Assembly: GCF_018130765.1 (NCBI RefSeq)
Contig: NZ_JAFCJZ010000028.1
Span: 52,724 to 116,723 of the forward strand
Source: Bradyrhizobium iriomotense
GTDB lineage: Bacteria > Pseudomonadota > Alphaproteobacteria > Rhizobiales > Xanthobacteraceae
DNA length: 64,000 bases
Direction of reading: 5' to 3'
Each line of letters begins with the position of its first letter. Position 1 is the first letter of the stretch. Below, one piece after another: positions 7,710 through 15,837 of this stretch. Made by a program: the position numbers and the translations under genes. The notes below the pieces were generated by a model. The model saw only the letters and a program-made list of their open reading frames with translations, ran no database searches and was not told the origin of the DNA.

Positions 7710-8384
7710 CTAGCTCTTCCGCGCGATCCAGATCACATGGCGCGAGCCGCCACCTCTGCCGGTGGCGCGCACATTGACCTCGTTGACGTCGAACCCGGCG
7801 CGGCCGAGACGCTTGGTGAATGCCGGGTTCGGTCCTGACGACCAGACAGCGAGCACGCCTCCCGGCCGCAGCGCCGCCTTGGCGGCCGCCAACCCGCTTG
7901 CGTCATAGAGCGCATCATTGCCCTTGCGGGTCAGCCCCTCCGGCCCGTTGTCCACGTCGAGCAGAATGGCGTCAAAGGCCGACCGCTGCGCCCGGATGAT
8001 TTCGCCGACGTCGGTCTCCCGGATGCTCACCCTGGCATCGTCGAGGCTGTCGCCGAAGACCTCCGCCATCGGGCCTCGTGCCCAGGCAACGACCGATGGG
8101 ACGAGCTCGGAGACCATAATCTCCGCCTTAGCTCCGAGCACGGCAAGCGCCGCCCGCAGCGTAAAGCCCATACCCAATCCGCCGATCAGGACGACTGGCT
8201 TCTTGACCTTCTCGATCTGCTTGGCCGCAAGGGTTGCGAGCGCGGCTTCCGAGCCCGACAGGCGGCTGTTCATCAGCTCGTTAGTGCCAAGCTTGATCGA
8301 AAACTCCTTGCCCCGCCGCATCAGGCGAAGCTCTTCGTCGGAGCCGGGGATTTTGGCGGTGTCGATCTTTTCCCAGGGAATCAT
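7710..8384 (-). CDS. Spermidine synthase-like SAM-dependent methyltransferase fold protein
   Basis: 224 residues. A Rossmann core is visible: VVLIGGLGMGFTLRAAL (SAM/dcSAM-binding glycine loop), then IMVSELVPSVVAWA, a DARVSIRETDVGE segment, FDAILLDVDNGPEG and LRPGGVLAVWSSGPNPAFTKRL. This is the SpeE-like group within class I methyltransferases. The polyamine-binding residues of a true spermidine synthase are not obvious, so a different aminopropyl or methyl transfer is as likely. It stands alone, convergent to the SnoaL-like gene. Confidence 0.75.
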   Translation of the reverse strand: MIPWEKIDTAKIPGSDEELRLMRRGKEFSIKLGTNELMNSRLSGSEAALATLAAKQIEKVKKPVVLIGGLGMGFTLRAALAVLGAKAEIMVSELVPSVVAWARGPMAEVFGDSLDDARVSIRETDVGEIIRAQRSAFDAILLDVDNGPEGLTRKGNDALYDASGLAAAKAALRPGGVLAVWSSGPNPAFTKRLGRAGFDVNEVNVRATGRGGGSRHVIWIARKS

Positions 8385-8414
8385 GGGAGAGCTTTAGCAC
8401 GATCGGACGAACAA

Positions 8415-11400
8415 TCACCCACCCGCCCAGACATCGAGCACATAGCGGTTCTTCGTCCCCATCTCCTCGATCCACCGGGCACCGGCTGCGGCGTCGCTGC
8501 CGGTCTTCTCGCCATGGATCGCGACGAGCGCCGCCTTCACGTCAGGCTCCATTTTTCCACCATCGCCGCAGACATAGATGATGGCCCCCTGCTCGATCAG
8601 CGGCCACACCCTGTCCTTCTGCGCGGCAAGCACGTGCTGCACATAGGTCTTCGGTCCGTCCGCGCGCGAGAACGCCGTGAACAGCTCGGTGATGCCGGCG
8701 CCCGCCAGTGCTTTCAGCTCGTCCGCGTAGAGAAAATCCTGATCGGGATGGCGACAGCCGAAGAACAGCATGGCCGGGCCGAGCGTGGCCCCCTTCGCCT
8801 TGCGCGCCGCGCGCTCCTGGAGGAAGCCGCGGAACGGCGCGAGGCCCGTGCCGGGGCCGATCATGATGATCGGCGCGGATGGATCGTCCGGCAGTCGGAA
8901 GCCCGCCTTGGTCTCGCGCACCGTGGCATAGACCGTATCGCCCGCGCGGCGATTGGCGAGATAGTTCGAGCAGATGCCCTTGTAGGTGCCGCGGCCGGAG
9001 GCAGCCGGCCCCTCGACCACGCCGACCGTGACGCTGCATCGCGCCGGGTCGACCGACGGCGAGGACGAGATCGAGTAATATCGCGGCGCCAGCAGCGAGA
9101 GCATTTCCAGGTAAGCGTGGAATGGCAATTCGCAGGCGGGATATTCGAGCAGCAGGTCGAACACCGACTTGCGCCTCGCCAGGATCTCGGTGCGGTAGCG
9201 TTCGAGCGTTTCAGGCGCCTCGCCGACGAAGCCCAGCAGCTTCGGCTTGGTGACCGGGCAGCGGGTGTGATCGGCCATGATCTGGATCTGCTTGCGGGTC
9301 GCCACCTGCTGCAGCTCGACGAACTCACTGAGCAGGCGTCCGACCGACACCGCCTCGCCGACCGGCAATTGCGCGCGGCGACCCTCGGCGACCTGAAGCC
9401 TGATCTGGTCGGCCGGCAGGAAACCGAAGCGGCGAGCCACCGAATCCACCAGCGTCGGATCATTGCGCGGGACGACGCTCAAATGGTCGCCGACGCGGTA
9501 GGTGATGTTGGACGGCAGCTGCACCTCGATGTGGCGCGTCGAACGCTCCGACGGATTCGACCCGCTCTTGTTCTGGAGCTCGTCATTGACCTGCACCTTC
9601 ATCGCCACGGCGCCGCCCTGGGCGACGATGGTGTTGACGGCAGTCACCGCGACCGGCTCGATCGCATAGAGCGGATCGTCCTCCGCCGTGCGAGTGAAAT
9701 TCCAGTCGATGCCGAATTCCTTGGTCGCGACCTGAGCCGCCGCCGGGAACCATTTCTGGAACTGGCCATCGAGATCGCTGCGCGCATCGCCCTCGCCGCG
9801 CGGATAGACCGCGCGCGCACCGTGCTTCGACAATTGCTCGTCGATGAGGCGCGGCACCGATTGATAGGTCGCAGCCCAGTCGCTGTTGCCGCAGCCGAAC
9901 ACGGCGTAGCGCACGCCGGCGAAGGCGTCCTTCGGAAGGTCGTCGCCGAGCCATTTGACGAACTGCGTCGCATTGTCGGGCGGCGCGCCGTTATAGGAGG
10001 CGCAGATGATGAGCACGCCGCCCTCCTGCGGCAGCTTGCCGACGTAATCGTCGAGCGGGCCGAGATGCACGGCGAAGCCGTTGATCTCCGCAAGGTCCGC
10101 CATGCGCGTCGCGAGCTCCTCGGCGGTGCCGAGATTGGAGCCGTAGAGCACCAGCATCGGCGTGTTGTGGCCGGGCCGCGTGGTGGGCTGGCGCTGCGCC
10201 TTCGGCGCCGACGACGCAACCGCGACGGCCCCGCCATAGGCGCCGCGCTCGCGATCGGCGCGCGGACGCACCTTGATCTTGAAGCCCTCCGGCTTCATCG
10301 TCAGGGTTTCCTTCAGGTGCATCTGGTAGCGCTGGTGGTCGATCAGCTTGAAGCGCTGCAGGATCATGCCGAGCGCGAGCGCCGCCTCGTGCATCGCAAA
10401 GCCGCGGCCGATGCAGGCGCGCTGACCGTTGCCGAACGGCTTCCAGGCATTGATCGGCCGCTTAGCTTCCGCCTCGCGGCTGAAATTCTCGGGATCGAAG
10501 GCACCCGGGTTGGGACCCCAGACGCTGGGATCACGATGCAGCGCCGTCACCAGGATGGTGATGAACGTGCCCTTCCGGAGCTTGTACTTGCCGCCGCCGA
10601 TGGTCTCATCCTGGAGCGGCGAGATGCCATAGGCCGGTGCCGGCGGCCACAGCCGCAGCGCCTCTTTCAGGATCTGCGTGATGTAGGTGAGCTGCGTCAC
10701 CTGCTGGTAGGTCGGCTTCGCATTGACGTCGGGGCCGAAGACGCGGTCGACCTCGTCATAGGCCTTCTTGAGAATCTCGGGGTGCTTGAGCAGCGCGTAG
10801 AGCGTGTAGGACAACAGGCCGCTGGTGGTCTCGTGGCCCGCGATCAGGAACGTGTTGATCTGGTAGCGGATGTTGACGTCGTCGAGCTGCTCGCCGGTCG
10901 AGCGGTCGACGCCGGTCATCATCGCGGCGAGCATGTCCTTCTTGTCGTCGATTCCCTCCGCGCTCTTGCGGCGCTCGGCGATGATCTCGTCGACCATCTT
11001 GTTCATGAAGGCGACGTCTTCCGCGAGCGTCTTGCGGCGCTTCTGCATCCAGAGCTGCTCGAACGGCAGGCCGCGCGTCATCATGATGGTTTCGAGCGAG
11101 CGCACCAGCGACTCGACGAAGGGATGGTAGTCGCGCCGATAGAACGAGTTGAAGCGATAGTCGAAGCCGCACAGGCCGATCGTATCCAGCGTCAGCGCAG
11201 TCATGTCATGGACGACGTCGATCTCGTCGTCGGCGTTGAGCCGCTCCCATTTCTGGACGAGCTGCTCTGCGATGTCGACCATGCTCGGATGGTAGGACTG
11301 CATGGCGCGGTTGCCGAACGGCTGGAGCAGGATGTTGTGCGCCTTGCTCCAGTTCGGCTCCCTCGTGTCGGCGGTGAACAGGCCGTCGCCGCCGACCGCA

Positions 11401-11654
11401 CGCACGCGCCGCAGCGCGCCGCGCACCGTCTTGTCGAAGCGCTTCTCGTCGGAGAGCTCGTCCACGAGATCGTGGCCGGAGACGATGACGATCGGCGAGC
11501 CCATCATGTCGAGCCAGAAGATCGGACCGAGCTCCTTGGCGAGCCGCGTCAGGTGCTGCACGGGCGCGGCCGGGTCCAGCGACAGCATGTTGCCGACCAC
11601 CGGCTTCGTCGGCGGGTGCGGGATCGGGTCCAGACGATTCTTGGATGACGACAT
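8415..11654 (-). CDS. Self-sufficient cytochrome P450 / NADPH-P450 reductase fusion (CYP102 type)
   Basis: 1079 residues with the P450 BM3 architecture. The heme domain (1 to about 460) has AGHETTSG in helix I (Thr277), EALR at 331-334 and PFGNGQRACIG with the heme-thiolate Cys at 414. The flavodoxin domain begins VLYGSNLGTAEELA near 510; the FAD domain contains YYSISSSP, and the NADPH domain contains GPGTGLAPFRGFLQER and the C-terminal DVWAGG. CYP102 enzymes hydroxylate or epoxidise medium/long fatty acids without separate redox partners. ATG 11654 follows GGGGGAAG at about 9 nt; an upstream ATG at 11675 is out of SD range. It is the last gene of the WS/DGAT run, which suggests lipid modification. 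Confidence 0.96.
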   Translation of the reverse strand: MSSSKNRLDPIPHPPTKPVVGNMLSLDPAAPVQHLTRLAKELGPIFWLDMMGSPIVIVSGHDLVDELSDEKRFDKTVRGALRRVRAVGGDGLFTADTREPNWSKAHNILLQPFGNRAMQSYHPSMVDIAEQLVQKWERLNADDEIDVVHDMTALTLDTIGLCGFDYRFNSFYRRDYHPFVESLVRSLETIMMTRGLPFEQLWMQKRRKTLAEDVAFMNKMVDEIIAERRKSAEGIDDKKDMLAAMMTGVDRSTGEQLDDVNIRYQINTFLIAGHETTSGLLSYTLYALLKHPEILKKAYDEVDRVFGPDVNAKPTYQQVTQLTYITQILKEALRLWPPAPAYGISPLQDETIGGGKYKLRKGTFITILVTALHRDPSVWGPNPGAFDPENFSREAEAKRPINAWKPFGNGQRACIGRGFAMHEAALALGMILQRFKLIDHQRYQMHLKETLTMKPEGFKIKVRPRADRERGAYGGAVAVASSAPKAQRQPTTRPGHNTPMLVLYGSNLGTAEELATRMADLAEINGFAVHLGPLDDYVGKLPQEGGVLIICASYNGAPPDNATQFVKWLGDDLPKDAFAGVRYAVFGCGNSDWAATYQSVPRLIDEQLSKHGARAVYPRGEGDARSDLDGQFQKWFPAAAQVATKEFGIDWNFTRTAEDDPLYAIEPVAVTAVNTIVAQGGAVAMKVQVNDELQNKSGSNPSERSTRHIEVQLPSNITYRVGDHLSVVPRNDPTLVDSVARRFGFLPADQIRLQVAEGRRAQLPVGEAVSVGRLLSEFVELQQVATRKQIQIMADHTRCPVTKPKLLGFVGEAPETLERYRTEILARRKSVFDLLLEYPACELPFHAYLEMLSLLAPRYYSISSSPSVDPARCSVTVGVVEGPAASGRGTYKGICSNYLANRRAGDTVYATVRETKAGFRLPDDPSAPIIMIGPGTGLAPFRGFLQERAARKAKGATLGPAMLFFGCRHPDQDFLYADELKALAGAGITELFTAFSRADGPKTYVQHVLAAQKDRVWPLIEQGAIIYVCGDGGKMEPDVKAALVAIHGEKTGSDAAAGARWIEEMGTKNRYVLDVWAGG

Positions 11655-11687
11655 TAAATGCGCTTCCCCCTGCATCGATCAGTCACC

Positions 11688-11778
11688 TCGTCATTACGAG
11701 GAGCCCTTGCGACGAAGCAATCCAGAGCGTCTCCGCGGACACATTCCCGCATTGCTTCGCCTCGCTCGCAACGACGAG
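11688..11778. repeat. Interspersed palindromic repeat in the P450 / epoxide hydrolase gap
   Basis: The ends CTCGTCATTACGAG and CTCGCAACGACGAG are imperfect inverted copies enclosing GAAGCAATCCAGAG and ATTGCTTCGCCTCGC. It is a longer relative of the repeat at 3211-3250 and fills most of the 124-bp gap between the two genes. Confidence 0.7.
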
Positions 11779-12774
11779 CTAGCCAAACCGCCTTCTACGC
11801 CATTCGATCAGCTTGGCGCTGACCTCTTCCGGCTTCTCCTGCTGCGTCCAATGGCCGCTGTCCTTCACCAGGTACTTCTCGAGGTCGGCGATCAGCTTTT
11901 CCATGCCGTCGGCCGCAGACGGCGGCAGCACCGCGTCGTTCTCGGCCATGATCATCAATGACGGCACGTGGATGTGGTGATCGAGCCCCTTCGAGCGTTC
12001 CCAATTGCGGGTGAAGTTGCGATACCAGTTGATGCCGCCGGTGAATCCGGTTTTCGTGAAGGTGTCGACGAACACCTTCTTCTCCTCCGCCGACAGGATC
12101 GGGGTGCGCGGATCATGTTTGGCGTCGTAATTCGCAATCATCTGTGGGAACGCCAGGTTGATGCGGGGCGAAGCACCAATGCCGGCAATCGGCTGTTCCT
12201 CGGGCGCACCCGGAGGGCGCGCGGCCGGCTTGCGCATGAAGGCATCGAAGGTCTCTTCGACGCGGGTGCCGAAAATCCTGTCGGGCTCGCGCGCGGGATC
12301 CTGGAACTGGACGATGTACATCTGGTCGCCGAAGCGCTGGCGGAACAGCGCGATCGGGTCGATCGGCGCGCGGTCCCAGTGCGGCGTGTTGACCCCGACC
12401 ACGCCGGCGACGCGCGAAGGGTGCCGCAGCGGCATCTGCCAGACGACGAAGCCGCCCCAGTCGTGGCCGACGAAGATTGCCTTGTCGATGTTGAGATGGT
12501 CGAGCAGCCCGACGAGATCGCCAGTCAGATGCTCCATGTCATAGGCCTCGACCGGCTCGGGCCGGTCAGTCGCGCCATAGCCGCGCTGGTCCGGCGCGAT
12601 CACGCGGATGCCGGCCTCGCTCAGCGCCTTGATCTGGTGGCGCCAGGAGAAGGCGAGCTCCGGCCAGCCATGGCACAGCACGACCGGCGGCTTGTCATCG
12701 GCCGGGCCCGCCTCGTAATAGCCCATGCGGATTCCGTTCGTCGTCGCGAACTTGAGCGGCGGCATGTCAATCAT
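11779..12774 (-). CDS. Epoxide hydrolase-like alpha/beta hydrolase
   Basis: 331 residues from ATG 12774. The motifs of epoxide hydrolases are present: HGWPE (35-39), PDQRGYGATDRP, the nucleophile Asp105 in GHDWGG, the cap region with GGINWYRNF (a possible epoxide-activating Tyr), the acid in AENDAVLPP and the base in DSGHWTQQE. Asp instead of Ser at the nucleophile points to epoxide or haloalkane hydrolysis rather than an esterase. It lies between a WS/DGAT and a CYP102-type P450, so it may open epoxides of fatty acids made by the P450. That coupling is inference. Confidence 0.88.
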   Translation of the reverse strand: MIDMPPLKFATTNGIRMGYYEAGPADDKPPVVLCHGWPELAFSWRHQIKALSEAGIRVIAPDQRGYGATDRPEPVEAYDMEHLTGDLVGLLDHLNIDKAIFVGHDWGGFVVWQMPLRHPSRVAGVVGVNTPHWDRAPIDPIALFRQRFGDQMYIVQFQDPAREPDRIFGTRVEETFDAFMRKPAARPPGAPEEQPIAGIGASPRINLAFPQMIANYDAKHDPRTPILSAEEKKVFVDTFTKTGFTGGINWYRNFTRNWERSKGLDHHIHVPSLMIMAENDAVLPPSAADGMEKLIADLEKYLVKDSGHWTQQEKPEEVSAKLIEWRRRRFG

Positions 12775-12784
12775 GGCGAACTTC

Positions 12785-14335
12785 CTACTCAGCAGCGCCC
12801 TTGACGTCGGCCGCCGGCGGCGCATAGGCGGCCTCCAGCGCGGCGAACTCCTCCGGCAGCATGTCGCACATCACCTGCACGTGCGGAATGATGTTGGCGC
12901 CGACGATGAAGCCGAAATCGAGCTGGTCGCGATAGCTCTGCACGGTGATGTTGAGCGCCTGCCCGTGCGTCGAGATCGACACCGGGAAGATGTGCAGCAG
13001 CTCGGCGCCGGCGGCATAGAGCGTCTGCCGCGGCCCGGGCACATTGGACACCGTGATGTTGGCGGCCGGCGGCAGCACGTCGGAGAGATTCGAGCGGCTG
13101 TAGAGCAGCGCCAGGATCTGCACCATGATCGGTGCGCCCAGCATCGAGATGTTGGAGACCTGCGGCATCAAGGCGCGCAAGGGATGCGACATCTCCTTGG
13201 ACTTGGTCGATTGCGCGATGATCGCCTCCAGCCGCGCCTTGGGATCCTCGATGTTGGTGGCGATCGCGCAGATCATGCCGAACACCTGGTTGTTGGCCTC
13301 GGTGTTGCCCTCCTCACGCAGCGAGATCGGCACGGCGGCGGTCAGGGACTTCGCCGGCAGCGTGCCATATTGCAGGAGGTAGCGGCGGACCACGCCGGAG
13401 GCGAGCGCCAGCACGACGTCGTTGAGCTTGCCGCCGGCCTGCTTGGCCAGCGCTTTGGCCCGCGACAGCGAAATCGACACGCCGGCAAAGCTCCGTTCCG
13501 ACGAGATCGTCTTGTTCAGCATGGTCGGCGGCGACACCATGCTGGCCAAACTCTCGCGCGATTTTGGGTCTGCGACCTTGCCGAGCACGTCGGACACGCT
13601 CTTGAGCACGGTCGGGATGTTGCCGGCAAAGCGCACTGCGCTCTCGATCTGGTACATGGCGTTGTCGAACAGGATCGAGCCGATGTCGCTCTTGCCGGTG
13701 CGCGGCAGCTGCAGGTTCTTCGCCGCTTGCGAAGCATCGAGCGGCTGGCTGAACAGCTGCTGATAGGAATCGAGCAGGTTCGCAGCGATGTCGCGCGGCT
13801 CCTGTCCGGGCTTGGCTCCACCCGTCGGCGGCTCGACCTTCCGCGGGACCGGCGAGATGTCGTAGATCATGTTGGTCAGCGCCGCACCGGCGCCGCCATC
13901 GATCGCGGCATGGTGCATCTTGGAATAGAGCCCGACCTCGTTGTCCTTCATGCCCTCGAACACGTAGAACTCCCAGAGCGGGCGGGCGCGGTTCAGGAGC
14001 TTGGCGTGCATCCAGCCGACGATCCTTTCGAGCGTGGCGCGGTCGCGCGGCTGCGGCAGGCTGGCGCGGAAGATGTGGCGGTCGATGTCGAACTGGTCGT
14101 CCTCGACCCAGGAGGGATGGTCGATGTCGAGCGGCGCCTTCTCCAGCCGCGCCTTCAGGATCGGCGCGATGTGCAGGCGCGAGACGATCATCGCCTTGAA
14201 GTCTTCGAAGAAGTCGCCCTTGTAGTCGTCGGGCAGGCGGAAGATTGCCATGCTGCCGACGTGCATCGGCATCTCAGGCGTTTCCAGATAGAGAAACGAC
14301 GCGTCCAGCGACGACAGCTTCTTACCGTCAGCCAT
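12785..14335 (-). CDS. Wax ester synthase / diacylglycerol acyltransferase (WS/DGAT)
   Basis: 516 residues. The active-site motif HHxxxDG is present as HHAAIDG at residues 141-147, with His142 the expected general base. Further family marks are LSSLDASFLYLETPEMPMHVG at the N-terminus, PLWEFYVFEG, and NITVSNVPGPRQTLY plus the C-terminal ALNITVQSYRDQLDFG block. These enzymes make wax esters or triacylglycerols from acyl-CoA and an alcohol or diacylglycerol. It is 10 bp upstream of the epoxide hydrolase and 45 bp after the alpha/beta hydrolase. Members occur in rhizobia-related taxa, but TAG is not their main reserve, so the acceptor is open. Confidence 0.93.
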   Translation of the reverse strand: MADGKKLSSLDASFLYLETPEMPMHVGSMAIFRLPDDYKGDFFEDFKAMIVSRLHIAPILKARLEKAPLDIDHPSWVEDDQFDIDRHIFRASLPQPRDRATLERIVGWMHAKLLNRARPLWEFYVFEGMKDNEVGLYSKMHHAAIDGGAGAALTNMIYDISPVPRKVEPPTGGAKPGQEPRDIAANLLDSYQQLFSQPLDASQAAKNLQLPRTGKSDIGSILFDNAMYQIESAVRFAGNIPTVLKSVSDVLGKVADPKSRESLASMVSPPTMLNKTISSERSFAGVSISLSRAKALAKQAGGKLNDVVLALASGVVRRYLLQYGTLPAKSLTAAVPISLREEGNTEANNQVFGMICAIATNIEDPKARLEAIIAQSTKSKEMSHPLRALMPQVSNISMLGAPIMVQILALLYSRSNLSDVLPPAANITVSNVPGPRQTLYAAGAELLHIFPVSISTHGQALNITVQSYRDQLDFGFIVGANIIPHVQVMCDMLPEEFAALEAAYAPPAADVKGAAE

Positions 14336-14380
14336 AGTTCCCTCCCGAGTATTCGACGGGCGCCTTGGCGGCGCTTCTCG

Positions 14381-15181
14381 TCAGGCCGATACTGCCCGCT
14401 CCGGCGGGGCATATGCAATGGCAAAGGGCCCCGCCCGGTCAAATGGCCAAAACTCTCCCTCCGGTTGCGCCAGGCGGTCCGCCACGGCCCACAGCACCGC
14501 GGGGTTCACGCCGAGCCCGATATGGCTCGCCAGGTACACCTCGATGTTCTCGGCACGGTCGGAGGGATGGAGCAGACAGGTCCGCCAGTTCACGACACCG
14601 TCGGCACGCGAATAGATCGACGTCGCCGGCACCGGCAGCTCGCCGGCGATCGCTTCGCGCGCTTCCGCGAAATCATCGACCCGCTCGCCGGATAGCGCCT
14701 CGTAGAGCCGCGTGGCGTTGGTCGCGCGAACGTCATTGGCAAAAGGGCTTCCGAGCGTGACGACGTAACGGACCATATCAGGGGCCTGGAGCGCGAGATC
14801 GCGGGCATAGACGCCGCCGAGGCTCCATCCGACCAGGCTGACCTTGCGCCCGCTCGCCGCATGGATTTCGGCGAGACGCGTGCGCAATGCCTCCCGCATC
14901 CGCTCCAGCCCGCCGAGATTGCGGCCCATCCGCCAGGCATGGGCCTCATAGCCGAGCTCGCTGAGATAGCGCCGCAGCGGCACCATCGAAAGATCGCTGG
15001 CGAGAAAGCCCGGCAGCGCCAGCACCGGATGGCCGTCGCCTTTGGGCGCACGCATCAGGAGCGGCGAGAGCAACAGACTCGCATTGAACTCGAACAGTCC
15101 ACGGGCTTCGGCCAGCAGCAGACCGAGAGCCGGCGGACGAAGCCGGCCTGGATCCTGCGCCCCGTCCCGCCCGGACTGCAC
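14381..15181 (-). CDS. Alpha/beta hydrolase (lipase/esterase-like), coupled to WS/DGAT
   Basis: 266 residues. GDGHPVLALPGFLASD and LVGWSLGG (Ser about 120) mark the lipase-like fold; PVPATSIYSRADGVVNW contains the likely acid and ASHIGLGVNP the likely His. The start is GTG at 15181, whose G is also the last base of the upstream TAG, giving a 1-nt overlap (TAGTG). It is a paralogue of the hydrolase at 948-1718. Position directly before WS/DGAT suggests hydrolysis or remodelling of neutral lipid; substrate unknown. Confidence 0.8.
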   Translation of the reverse strand: MQSGRDGAQDPGRLRPPALGLLLAEARGLFEFNASLLLSPLLMRAPKGDGHPVLALPGFLASDLSMVPLRRYLSELGYEAHAWRMGRNLGGLERMREALRTRLAEIHAASGRKVSLVGWSLGGVYARDLALQAPDMVRYVVTLGSPFANDVRATNATRLYEALSGERVDDFAEAREAIAGELPVPATSIYSRADGVVNWRTCLLHPSDRAENIEVYLASHIGLGVNPAVLWAVADRLAQPEGEFWPFDRAGPFAIAYAPPERAVSA

Positions 15182-15438
15182 TACTTCTTCTTGTCGCTGC
15201 TGCGCGGGCTGCCGAGACCAGCCATCGTCACGAACATGTCCTGAAACCGCTCGGCGATCTTCGGATCGAAGGTGAACCAGCTCTGGATCAGCGATTCCGG
15301 CGAGACCTTCTCGATATTGCTGAGGATCTGCTGCTGCAGCTTGTCCATCACCGCCGTCTGCATCGGCGCCACGTCGGGCAATCCGAAGAACTGGCGGGCC
15401 TCGAGGGGGGTGCAGTCGATTTCGATGTTAACTTTCAT
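15181..15438 (-). CDS. DUF6489-like small conserved protein
   Basis: 85 residues starting MKVNIEIDCTPLEARQFFGL, then PDVAPMQTAVMDKLQQQI and a Lys-rich C-terminus. The start block is typical of a small conserved alphaproteobacterial family (DUF6489 from memory). No signal peptide or membrane segment is seen. GGAGGGG lies 4-5 nt before ATG 15438. It is the first gene of the minus-strand lipid run and is translationally coupled to the alpha/beta hydrolase. MDKLQQQILSNIEKVSPESL and FQDMFVTMAGLG look helical, so a phasin-like or adaptor role on lipid bodies could be imagined, but nothing proves it. Confidence 0.7.
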   Translation of the reverse strand: MKVNIEIDCTPLEARQFFGLPDVAPMQTAVMDKLQQQILSNIEKVSPESLIQSWFTFDPKIAERFQDMFVTMAGLGSPRSSDKKK

Positions 15439-15837
15439 GTCCCCTCCGGATGAGATTCGAGCGGCTTGCCGGAGTATCACCGCGACACGGTGTGCAACGC
15501 AAGCGACCTGAAGGGAAGCTGCCGGGGCCGGCTTCCGCAATCGACGGGTATGGTCAATCAAATCACCCGGCAGAGACCGCGTAGCGGATGGCTGAAACGC
15601 CAGGGGCCGGCAGGCCAATCTCCCTTCCTCCGAAGAGTACACAGGTCGAAAGTCGAATGTCGTTCGCGCGCCGGCCTCCCCTAGATTGCCGGGCAGCATT
15701 GCTGCACAGCGGTGCAACTTGGCGCGTTCCTTGCTGGAATGGCGCTTGCACGGGTCAAGAACTCTGGGCAACATGGATCAGTCAGCCTCGCCGAACAATC
15801 AAAAATCACCGGCGTGGCAGTGTGGAGAGGGTCAAGA
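15439..15837. other. Intergenic region with divergent promoters, no gene
   Basis: 399 bp between the DUF6489 gene (minus) and the binding-protein gene (plus). No open frame has protein-like composition. The clear content is the pair of -24/-12 elements at 15720-15750; the left half must hold the promoter of the lipid run. Confidence 0.6.
15720..15750 (+). promoter_or_regulatory. Two overlapping sigma-54-like (-24/-12) promoters
   Basis: TGGCGC-GTTCC-TTGCT (15720-15735) and TGGAAT-GGCGC-TTGCA (15735-15750). Both keep GG and GC ten bases apart as in the consensus TGGCAC-N5-TTGCA. They lie about 90-115 bp before the binding-protein start, so RpoN control of the peptide locus is plausible. Confidence 0.55.

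Noticed and set aside
8514..11648. Plus-strand open frame of 1044 codons
   Set aside because: It is entirely antisense to the P450-reductase fusion, which has all functional motifs. Long antisense frames are usual at this GC content.
12725..14695. Plus-strand frame of 656 codons
   Set aside because: Antisense to the WS/DGAT gene, which has its HHxxxDG motif intact.
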